Assembly (NCBI RefSeq): GCF_022348165.1
Contig: NZ_JAKRFI010000005.1
Coordinates: 244,842-308,841 of the forward strand
From: Halomonas sp. McH1-25
GTDB lineage: Bacteria > Pseudomonadota > Gammaproteobacteria > Pseudomonadales > Halomonadaceae
Reading direction: 5' to 3'
Length of the DNA stretch: 64,000 nucleotides
A program made the translations under genes and the position numbers. The notes below the pieces were generated by a model. The model saw nothing but the letters and a program-made list of their open reading frames with translations. It was not told where the DNA came from and searched no databases. Shown piece after piece: positions 57,653 to 64,000 of the stretch. Positions within the stretch are counted from its first letter, which is position 1, and each line of letters starts with the position of its first letter.

Positions 57653-58581
57653 GCCTGGCCCCCTTTCGCGGTGGTGCGCTGATAGAAGAAGGCGATACCG
57701 ATTGCGAGGATGAACAGCACCACGGCGGCGGCACTACCGAAGCCGATGTTCAGCCGCGACAGGCCGAAAGTGTAGAGATAGGTGACGATGGTATGAGTCG
57801 TGTTCGAGGGGCCGCCATTGGTCAGCGGGATAATGATGTCGAAAATCTGCAGCGACCCGATAATGGCGAAGAAACCGCTCACCACGATGGCATGCTTGAT
57901 CATTGGTATCTGCACGAACAGTGCCACTTGGCGCGGTTTGGCCCCCTCCAGCTTGGCCGCTTCGATCAAATCCTTGGGCACGCTCTGCAACGCCGCAATG
58001 TAGATCATCATGTGAAAACCGAAGTACTTCCAAACGATCACCGTCATGATCGCCGGGAAGGCCCACTGGCGGTCGGCCAGCACGTAGACCGACTCCTGCC
58101 CCAGGGCCTGGAACATGAAGGCGGTGATGCCGTAGTCGCCGTCGAAGACGAAGCTCCAGATCAGCCCAGCGGCCACTTCGGCGAGGATATAGGGCAGGAA
58201 GAACACCAGCCGGAACAGCGTGTTGGTCGGCGTCTTGCGATATACCAGCAGCGCCAGCCCCAACGCCAGTGGCATCTGGACAAGCAACGAGACGAGGATC
58301 AGCTTGGCAGTATTCCACAGCGCGGTATGGAACACCGAGTGGTCGAGCAGGCGCGCATAGTTCTGAGTACCGACGAAATCGCTCGGCGCTCCATAGCCGT
58401 TCCAGGAGAAGACGCTGTAATAGGCCGCATCGGCCAGCGGCAGGATGACGAAAAGCGAAAACAAGATGAGCGCAGGCGGCAAGAGGAGCAGCATTGCTGC
58501 AAGCTTGCCGCTGACCATGCCCTTGCGCATGCGCATTGCAAGCCCTCGCTTTTCGGCGACGTGCCTGGTCAGTGTATTCAT
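57649..58581 (-). CDS. Sugar ABC transporter permease (MalF type)
   Basis: A 310-residue protein with about six helices after a basic N-terminus (MNTLTRHVAEKRGLAMRMRKG). The EAA loop is DLIEAAKLEGAKPRQVALFVQIPMI. An internal ATG at MRMRKG is an alternative start. It begins 81 bp after the end of the (frameshifted) binding-protein gene and overlaps the MalG-type gene. Confidence 0.93.
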   Translation of the reverse strand: MNTLTRHVAEKRGLAMRMRKGMVSGKLAAMLLLLPPALILFSLFVILPLADAAYYSVFSWNGYGAPSDFVGTQNYARLLDHSVFHTALWNTAKLILVSLLVQMPLALGLALLVYRKTPTNTLFRLVFFLPYILAEVAAGLIWSFVFDGDYGITAFMFQALGQESVYVLADRQWAFPAIMTVIVWKYFGFHMMIYIAALQSVPKDLIEAAKLEGAKPRQVALFVQIPMIKHAIVVSGFFAIIGSLQIFDIIIPLTNGGPSNTTHTIVTYLYTFGLSRLNIGFGSAAAVVLFILAIGIAFFYQRTTAKGGQA

Positions 58582-58662
58582 GGCGGAACTCCATCCCGAT
58601 GCGAAGTTGGTGGAGACGGTGCGATCAGGCGACGCTGTCTTGCCTCGCCCTTCCTGGTGGTA

Positions 58663-59933
58663 TTATCTAAACTGCCAGGCCTCTTCGACCTTCTGAGCCG
58701 CCTCTTCTGGCGTTATGGCCCCCTGTGCCAGATCGCCGCTGATATCGTTGACCGTGGCACCGACCGAGGTCCCCAGAGCCTGATCGAGGAATACTTGGTG
58801 ATAGGCGGATTCGCTGATGATCTCAGCCACCTTACGTGCATAGGGAGTGGCGAGTTCCTCTTCCGAACCATGGGCCACCGGTACGAAGATGCCGAGCCTG
58901 GCAGCCTCGCGCTGATTCTCTTCGTTGAGGAGAAAACGCAGGAAATCCACGGCTTCCTGAGGAGCATCGCGTGTTACGGCAAAGCCATTGAGACCGCCGA
59001 AGCTCTGTTCATTGCCGGCTCCCCTTCGACGCTGGGAAAGCGGATGAACTCGAGATCCTCGTCCGGCACCCCTTCACCGCTCGTCGACCGCTCCTTGGAA
59101 GGGATATAATCCCAATCCCCCATCAAGTGCAGAGCGCCCTCGCCATCGCCGAACATGGCACTGGCGCGTTCGTATGAGGTGGCCATGAAGCCAGGCTGGA
59201 AAGGATCCAGCTCGACGAACGACTGCAGCATTTCGCCCGCACGCACGAACTCCTCGCCAGCGAATCCCCCGTCCTCTCCCCGCTTGGCGGCCTCGATACC
59301 CTCGGCACCGGCAATCCGAGTGGCGAGGTATCCCCAATAGAAGTGCATGGGCCAGCCATCCATGCCACCCACGACAGCGGGCGTCACGCCATTCTCTCGC
59401 AAGGTGGCCACGGCCTGCTCGAGGTCGTCCCAGGTCTCGATGTTCGAGATGTCTACCCCGGCCCGTTCGGTCAACGCAGTATTGACCCAGAACCCCACCA
59501 GAGTGGCATACAGCGGTGCACCGTAGATCCTGTCGTCCAGGGTAAAGGCGCGTACGGCGGAATCGGGATAGAGTTCCTGCCAGCCACTCCGCATCTCCTC
59601 GGTAAGATCACGGACGAAGCCAGCCTCGACCTGATCACGCAATCCCTCACCGCCCCAGCTATAGAAGATATCGGGGCGTTGGTTGGACTGCAGTAACGTA
59701 GGCAGGCGCGTCTTGTAGGCCTCGTTGGCGATATATTCGAACTCAACGTTAATGTCTGGGTTCTGCGCTTCATATTCGGAAATGATGTCTTCGTAATACT
59801 GTTTCTCAACATCGCTGATTTCCACACGAAGCACCTTGATGTCGGTATCAGCCGAAGCCACGCAGGACCCAAGCACTGCGGCGGTGGCGATAGCCCTGGT
59901 GATCAGGGTCTTGCGGGCGGCAAAAAAGTGCAT
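58663..59933 (-). pseudogene. Sugar ABC substrate-binding protein, frameshifted
   Basis: The first part (59933 to 58974, 319 residues) has a signal peptide (MHFFAARKTLITRAIATAAVLGSCVASA) and a family-1 binding-protein fold: YSWGGEGLRDQVEAG, VGFWVNTALTERAG, MGDWDYIPS. It ends abruptly after EPAMNRASAVSMALP. The normal continuation (SFGGLNGFAVTRDAPQEAVDFLRFL, then the usual helical tail) follows in the -1 frame, to 58663. The frames meet around 59001-59010, where one missing base would restore about 423 residues, the normal length. No slippery heptamer is seen, so this is a disabled gene or a sequence error. GGAG lies six bases before the ATG. It is the first gene of the ABC operon. Confidence 0.88.
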
Positions 59934-60047
59934 GGCAATCTCCTTTTTTATGCTTGTACATGGCGCAACTTTTCAGTCAGTTGGCTCCCGGCGATCTCGC
60001 CCCTCGGCGAAACATTTCAGGCACCGAAGCATTGGGAAGGCAGGGAC

Positions 60048-60068
60048 TTAATTTAGTCTGTGAATTAA
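60048..60068. promoter_or_regulatory. 21-bp AT-rich dyad upstream of the ABC operon
   Basis: TTAATT and AATTAA flank a 9-bp core, about 115 bp upstream of the binding-protein start. It contains TTTAGT and resembles the two ROK operator candidates only loosely, so membership in that set is uncertain. Confidence 0.4.
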
Positions 60069-60180
60069 AGGCAATACCATGACACTTTAGTCTTCCGACC
60101 AAAGCCGAACCCGCCAGGTGGATGTATAGGAAAACCCATTACCCCGATCACGAATGCGTCAGGATGAAGCTAAGCTCTGC

Positions 60181-60305
60181 CTGAAAAGTCGGCGAGCGAG
60201 GGCCAGACAAGGCAAGAATCGGCGAAAAAGCGGAGTTTACGCGGTGTAAATGAGCATTTTGAGCCGGTTTTTAACGCCGTGTGGGCGAGCGCAGGCATTT
60301 TTCAG
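60181..60305. repeat. 125-bp element with inverted CTGAAAA ends
   Basis: It begins CTGAAAA and ends TTTTCAG, a perfect 7-bp terminal inverted repeat, with further loose symmetry (GGCGAGCGAGG near the left end and GGGCGAGCGCAGG near the right). Inside are AGTTTAC and GTAAAT around a short loop (60233-60250). It codes for nothing. It reads like an intergenic repeat I recall from Halomonas-type genomes, but its copy number cannot be tested here. It lies between the ABC operon promoter and the dehydratase terminator. Confidence 0.5.
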
Positions 60306-60311
60306 ACAAAG

Positions 60312-60350
60312 CGTAAAAAGGCCTGAGCCCCGGTACGGGGCTCAGGCCTT
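60312..60350 (-). terminator. Rho-independent terminator of the dehydratase gene
   Basis: A 15-bp perfect stem (60318-60332 with 60336-60350) and 3-nt loop GTA. On the minus strand it is followed by TTTTACGC. It lies 93 bp beyond the stop codon of the gene at 60443. Confidence 0.9.
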
Positions 60351-60442
60351 GATCATCGGCTAAGTGAACCGTCCAGGCATTGGGTCAGTTCATTTCAGCC
60401 GGAGACGCCTCGTCTTTCATCGGCGTTAAAAGTAACTACCAG

Positions 60443-62209
60443 TCAGTGCGAGTGCCGGGGCACCTCGGCACCACGACAGCCGACCAGGAAATCGAAGTCG
60501 CAGCCTTCGTCGGCCTGCAGCACCCGCTCGATGTAGAGCTGGCGGTAGCCGCCGCTGGCAGCGATGGTCCGGGAGGCTTCGGTGGGATCGCTCTCGGCCA
60601 GACGCGCCTCGAGCTCCGCGTCGCTGATGTCCAGGTGCAGCTTGCCGGCATAGGCGTCGAGTTCGATCCAGTCGCCGTTGCGCACCGCGGCCAGCGGACC
60701 GCCCGCGGCGGCCTCCGGGGCGACGTGTAGCACCACGGTGCCGTAGGCCGTGCCGCTCATGCGCGCGTCCGAGATACGCACCATGTCGGTGATGCCCTGC
60801 TCGAGCAGCTTGGCCGGCAGGCCCATGTTGCCGACCTCGGCCATGCCGTGATAGCCGCGCGGCCCACAGTTCTTCATCACCAGCACGCTGTCGGCCGTGA
60901 CGTCGAGATCAGGGTCGTTGATGCGCGCCTTGTAGTCGTCGAAGTCCTCGAACACCACCGCCTGGCCGCGATGGGTCATCAGCTCTGGCGTCGCCGCCGA
61001 GGGCTTGAGCACCGCCCCGCGTGGGGCCAGGTTGCCGCGCAGCACACACATGCCGCCATCCTCGCGCAACGGGCTGTCCAGCGGCCGGATCACTTCGTCG
61101 TTGTAGAGCGGGGCGTCCTTGACGTTGTCCCATAGGGTTTGGCCGTTGACGGTCAGGGCGTCCTTGTGGGGTAGGCGGTCGGCCTCGCCGAGCCGGCGCA
61201 GCACCGCGGGCAACCCGCCGGCGTAGTAGAACTCTTCCATCAAAAAGCGCCCCGAGGGCTGCAAGTCGACGATGGTCGGCGTGCCGCGGCCGATGCGCGT
61301 CCAGTCGTCGAGCTCGAGATCCACGCCGATACGCCCGGCGATGGCCTTGAGGTGGATCACCGCATTGGTCGAGCCGCCGATCGCCGCATTGGTGCGGATG
61401 GCGTTCTCGAAGGCTTGCTTGGTGAGGACCTTCGACAGCGTGAGGTCCTCATGGACCATCTCGACGATGCGATTGCCGGACAGGTGCGCCAGTACGTAAC
61501 GGCGCGAATCCACCGCCGGGATCGCCGCATTGTGCGGCAAGGACGTGCCCAGCGATTCGGCCATGCAGGCCATGGTCGAGGCGGTGCCCATGGTGTTACA
61601 GGTGCCAGCGGAGCGCGACATGCCGGCCTCCGCGGCCATGAACTCATGGATCGATATCTTGCCGGCCTTGACCTGCTCGGAAAGCTGCCAGACCACGGTG
61701 CCCGAGCCGATGTCCTTGCCCTCGTGCTTGCCGTTGAGCATCGGTCCGCCGGTGACCACGATGGTGGGGATGTCGCAGCTTGCCGCGCCCATCAGCAACG
61801 CCGGCGTGGTCTTGTCGCAGCCCACCAGCAGCACCACGGCGTCCAGCGGGTTGCCGCGGATCGCCTCCTCGACGTCCATGCTCGCCAGGTTGCGAGTGAA
61901 CATCGCGGTGGGGCGCAGGTTGGACTCGCCGTTGGAGAACACCGGGAACTCCAGGGGATAGCCACCGGCTTCCAGAACGCCCTTCTTGACGTGCTCGGCG
62001 ATCTTGCGGAAGTGGGCGTTACATGGGGTGAGTTCCGACCAGGTATTGCAGATGCCGATGATCGGCTTGCCCTGGAACTCGTGGTCGGGAATGCCCTGGT
62101 TCTTCATCCAGCTGCGGTACATGAAGCCGTTCTTGTCGGCACTGCCGAACCAGGCGGCCGAGCGCAACGGTTTTGCTTGAGAGCCAAGCGGGCGTTTTTC
62201 ATTGGACAT
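60443..62209 (-). CDS. IlvD/Edd family dehydratase, probable L-arabonate dehydratase
   Basis: A 588-residue iron-sulfur dehydratase. Cluster cysteines lie in [22 protein letters not shown] and [12 protein letters not shown]. The N-terminal SAAWFGSADKNGFMYRSWMKNQGIP and the C-terminal VRISDARMSGTAYGTVVLHVAPEAA place it in the sugar-acid branch nearest L-arabonate (or related aldonate) dehydratases. It clearly differs from the xylonate dehydratase at 47181. GAGGAGA precedes the ATG. It is monocistronic with its own terminator and is divergent from the TRAP genes. Galactonate- or fuconate-type substrates cannot be excluded. Confidence 0.85.
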   Translation of the reverse strand: MSNEKRPLGSQAKPLRSAAWFGSADKNGFMYRSWMKNQGIPDHEFQGKPIIGICNTWSELTPCNAHFRKIAEHVKKGVLEAGGYPLEFPVFSNGESNLRPTAMFTRNLASMDVEEAIRGNPLDAVVLLVGCDKTTPALLMGAASCDIPTIVVTGGPMLNGKHEGKDIGSGTVVWQLSEQVKAGKISIHEFMAAEAGMSRSAGTCNTMGTASTMACMAESLGTSLPHNAAIPAVDSRRYVLAHLSGNRIVEMVHEDLTLSKVLTKQAFENAIRTNAAIGGSTNAVIHLKAIAGRIGVDLELDDWTRIGRGTPTIVDLQPSGRFLMEEFYYAGGLPAVLRRLGEADRLPHKDALTVNGQTLWDNVKDAPLYNDEVIRPLDSPLREDGGMCVLRGNLAPRGAVLKPSAATPELMTHRGQAVVFEDFDDYKARINDPDLDVTADSVLVMKNCGPRGYHGMAEVGNMGLPAKLLEQGITDMVRISDARMSGTAYGTVVLHVAPEAAAGGPLAAVRNGDWIELDAYAGKLHLDISDAELEARLAESDPTEASRTIAASGGYRQLYIERVLQADEGCDFDFLVGCRGAEVPRHSH

Positions 62210-62318
62210 GGAATCTCTCCTCTACGGTGGCTGGCGATCTAAGCACCACGCGTCTTTAACGTTATGAGTGCACGATACCGAGTAAATCGATAACCAAGAA
62301 ATACTAATAAGGTGAATA

Positions 62319-62342
62319 TTTGATATACATTCATGTATCAAA
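62319..62342. promoter_or_regulatory. 24-bp pseudo-palindrome upstream of the dehydratase
   Basis: TTTGATA and TATCAAA arms flank a 10-bp core, 110-133 bp upstream of the dehydratase ATG. It differs from both the GntR and ROK candidate motifs, so a third regulator is possible. Confidence 0.4.
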
Positions 62343-62509
62343 AATAGTTTCCCTTGCCATCCGGCACTGCTACGCAGAGCGACTCAGCCTCTTGAAACGC
62401 GGCTAAGGCATTGTTCAGTCAGACGTTCTGCACTAGCGCGACTTGAGCCACCTTACGCCGGGGTGGCACTGCAGGAACGCAGGGAAGCACCTACCCCATA
62501 CGAAAGTAT

Positions 62510-62540
62510 ATGTTGAACATAAGCTCGCTATGTTCAACAT
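62510..62540. promoter_or_regulatory. Paired perfect GntR operators before the TRAP genes
   Basis: ATGTTGAACAT (62510-62520) and ATGTTCAACAT (62530-62540) are both perfect palindromes, with centres exactly 20 bp apart. They lie 121-151 bp upstream of the dctP-type start. The geometry is identical to the pair before xylD. Confidence 0.8.
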
Positions 62541-62660
62541 TCTAAGGCCATCACGCAGGCTCAGTCATAACCCATACTGGATAGCTGCATGCCGAACGTG
62601 AATTCGACATCATCCGATGACCACCAAGCCACAACAACAAACGCTGTTTGGAGACAACAC

Positions 62661-63680
62661 ATGTTCAAGCTCAAACACGTCGTAATCGCCACCAGTTCGC
62701 TGATGTTACTCGGACTTTCCGCGGCTCAGGCCGCCGAGTACGAGTGGAAGTTCCAGGCCTCGGAGACCTCCGGCGAGCCTAGTTTCAAGATCAAGCAGGA
62801 GTGGGCCGACAAGATCGAGACCATGACCGACGGCCGCGTGTCGATCGAGGTCATGCCGATCAATGCCGTAGTGGGCCCGACCGAGACGCTACAGGCCGTG
62901 AGTTCCGGAATTCTCCAGGGCCACATGACCGATCCCAGCTACTTCTCGGGCCAGAACCCGGCCTTCGGCATGCTCGGCAACCTGGTCGGTGCCTGGCAGA
63001 ATCCCTACGATTTCCTGGAGTTCATGAACAATGCCGGCGGCGAAGACCTCTACAACGAGCTGGTCGAACCCTATGGCGCCCACTTGATTTCCGCGGCGAC
63101 CTTCCCGCTTGAGTCAGTGCCTTCCACGGTAGAGATCAAGTCCATCGATGACTTTGAAGGCCTCAAGATCCGCGCTCCGCAGGGCATGGTCTACAACATC
63201 TTCGAGCGCATTGGCGCCACCCCGGTCAACCTGCCCGGTTCCGAGGTCTACACCGGGCTCGAGAAGGGTGTGATCGACGCGGCCGACTCCACCGTGCTCT
63301 CCAACAACGATGCCCAGGGCCTGCACCAGTTCGCGCCCTACCCGCTGTATCCGGGGTTCCATTCCATGCCGATGATCGCCGTATCGATCAACAAGGAGAT
63401 CTGGGATGGGCTGCCGGAGGACCTGCAGACCACGCTGGAAGTCGCTTTCGACCGCATGGCCTATGACCTGATTGCCCGCTTGAGTGCACAGGACATCGAG
63501 GTGCTGCAGAAGCTCGAGCAGGACCCGAATGTCCATCCGTACAACCTGCCCGCCGAGGAGCGCAAGAAGTTCCGTCAGGCCGCCGAACAGGAGTGGAAGG
63601 AATGGGCCGGTCGTAACGAGATGACCCAGAAGATCTATGATTCCGCGACTTCGTTCCTGAAGGCCCGCGGTCAGCTGTAA
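62661..63680 (+). CDS. TRAP transporter solute-binding protein (DctP family)
   Basis: A 339-residue periplasmic protein. The start MFKLKHVVIATSSLMLLGLSAAQA follows GGAGA, with signal cleavage expected after AQA. The mature part has SFKIKQEWADKIETMTDGRVSIEVMP and the carboxylate-binding segment FEGLKIRAPQGMVYNIFERIGATPVNLPGSEVYTGLEKGVIDAAD, whose Arg clamps the ligand acid group. TRAP systems use a sodium gradient, fitting a halophile. Context (aldonate dehydratases, shared operators) suggests a sugar acid such as xylonate or arabonate as ligand; this is inferred. An upstream in-frame ATG (62589) is not used. Confidence 0.9.
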   Translation: MFKLKHVVIATSSLMLLGLSAAQAAEYEWKFQASETSGEPSFKIKQEWADKIETMTDGRVSIEVMPINAVVGPTETLQAVSSGILQGHMTDPSYFSGQNPAFGMLGNLVGAWQNPYDFLEFMNNAGGEDLYNELVEPYGAHLISAATFPLESVPSTVEIKSIDDFEGLKIRAPQGMVYNIFERIGATPVNLPGSEVYTGLEKGVIDAADSTVLSNNDAQGLHQFAPYPLYPGFHSMPMIAVSINKEIWDGLPEDLQTTLEVAFDRMAYDLIARLSAQDIEVLQKLEQDPNVHPYNLPAEERKKFRQAAEQEWKEWAGRNEMTQKIYDSATSFLKARGQL

Positions 63681-63750
63681 GCACCGGACCGTTGCGAAGC
63701 GTCGCCAGGCCAGGGGCCGGGCGCTTTGCACGGACTCATGACAGATCCAG

Positions 63751-63771
63751 GGGGCCGGCACGTCCGGCCCC
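63751..63771 (+). other. Intercistronic hairpin after the binding-protein gene
   Basis: GGGGCCGG pairs with CCGGCCCC around a 5-nt loop, 71 bp past the stop codon and without a strong T-run. Such a stem can protect the binding-protein mRNA and lower expression of the membrane genes downstream. Confidence 0.6.
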
Positions 63772-63831
63772 ATGAGCTTTGTGACCTATTCTGACCATGG
63801 CAGTGCCCTGCGCGTACTGCATGGAGGAAAC

Positions 63832-64000
63832 ATGTCCCCTTCGATCGACAAGGACAACCGCCCCGTGAAACACGAGGACGAAATTGCCGGCCCGACCTCC
63901 GGCGAGACCTCCACGGTCCCCGATCCGGTGCGCAGCACCTTCGACCGCGGCGTGGTGTGGTGCGCCCGCGGCGCCGCCTGGCTGGTGTTCGTCGCCATGG
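63832..64000 (+). CDS. TRAP transporter small permease (DctQ family), partial
   Basis: The frame opens at ATG 63832 after GGAGG with a four-base spacer, and runs off the right edge after 56 residues. A hydrophilic, charged N-terminus of about 40 residues is followed by the start of the first helix (GVVWCARGAAWLVFVAM). Position directly after the dctP-type gene identifies it as the small membrane subunit. The extended acidic N-terminus is longer than usual for DctQ. A large DctM subunit is expected beyond the window. Confidence 0.75.
   Translation, partial: MSPSIDKDNRPVKHEDEIAGPTSGETSTVPDPVRSTFDRGVVWCARGAAWLVFVAM

Noticed and set aside
59001..59010. Programmed -1 frameshift in the binding-protein gene
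   Set aside because: No X-XXY-YYZ slippery heptamer or downstream pseudoknot is visible, and binding proteins are not known to use recoding; a mutation or sequence error is simpler.

Overview
The window looks like part of a moderately GC-rich, halophilic gammaproteobacterial chromosome, most likely Halomonas or a close relative in Halomonadaceae. This rests on recalled family sequences and gene order, not on a search: the sdhCDAB-sucAB-lpd-sucCD block opposite gltA, gltX followed by tRNA-Ala and tRNA-Glu, TRAP and ABC pentose uptake, and Pseudomonas-like starts of SdhC and SucA. Only the first 3.4 kb is clearly AT-richer, and it carries the end of a surface-polysaccharide locus.

Layout. 1-2266: two glycosyltransferases (the first cut by the window edge) and a Wzb-like phosphatase, then about 1.1 kb of non-coding DNA. 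3447-15051 (minus): a nine-gene TCA block, sdhC-sdhD-sdhA-sdhB-sucA-sucB-lpd-sucC-sucD, ending in a strong terminator. It is divergent from gltA (15480-16769); both promoters and a 19-bp palindrome can be read in the shared spacer. 17425-19195: gltX with tRNA-Ala and tRNA-Glu just downstream. 19292-24455: a LysR regulator that seems to start at CTG, a possible orphan small RNA, a DASS anion transporter, an XRE regulator and two unknown small proteins. 25245-45289: mostly housekeeping and stress genes (dusA, osmC, nfi, sbcDC, wrbA, argE). Within them lies a same-strand run (27478-35193) containing an amidoligase/glutamine-amidotransferase pair.

45341-64000 is a pentose catabolic island. It has an oxidative xylose route (D-xylose dehydrogenase, SMP-30 lactonase, D-xylonate dehydratase), an L-arabonate-type dehydratase, an MFS sugar porter, an ABC pentose/oligosaccharide importer with two GH43 enzymes, and a TRAP importer running off the right edge. 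Two local regulators probably govern it. A FadR-type GntR protein (45376) has the palindrome ATGTT-S-AACAT in front of its own gene, and in pairs spaced exactly 20 bp in front of xylonate dehydratase and the TRAP importer. A ROK (XylR-like) protein has a different AT-rich dyad in front of xylose dehydrogenase, the GH43 lipoprotein and, in weaker form, the ABC operon. The ABC binding-protein gene carries a frameshift. The enzymes that would finish a Weimberg or Dahms route are not in the window.

The most rewarding items for follow-up are the two operator systems, the amidoligase pair, the orphan structured RNA at 20281-20405, the frameshifted binding protein, and a 125-bp element with matching inverted ends at 60181-60305.
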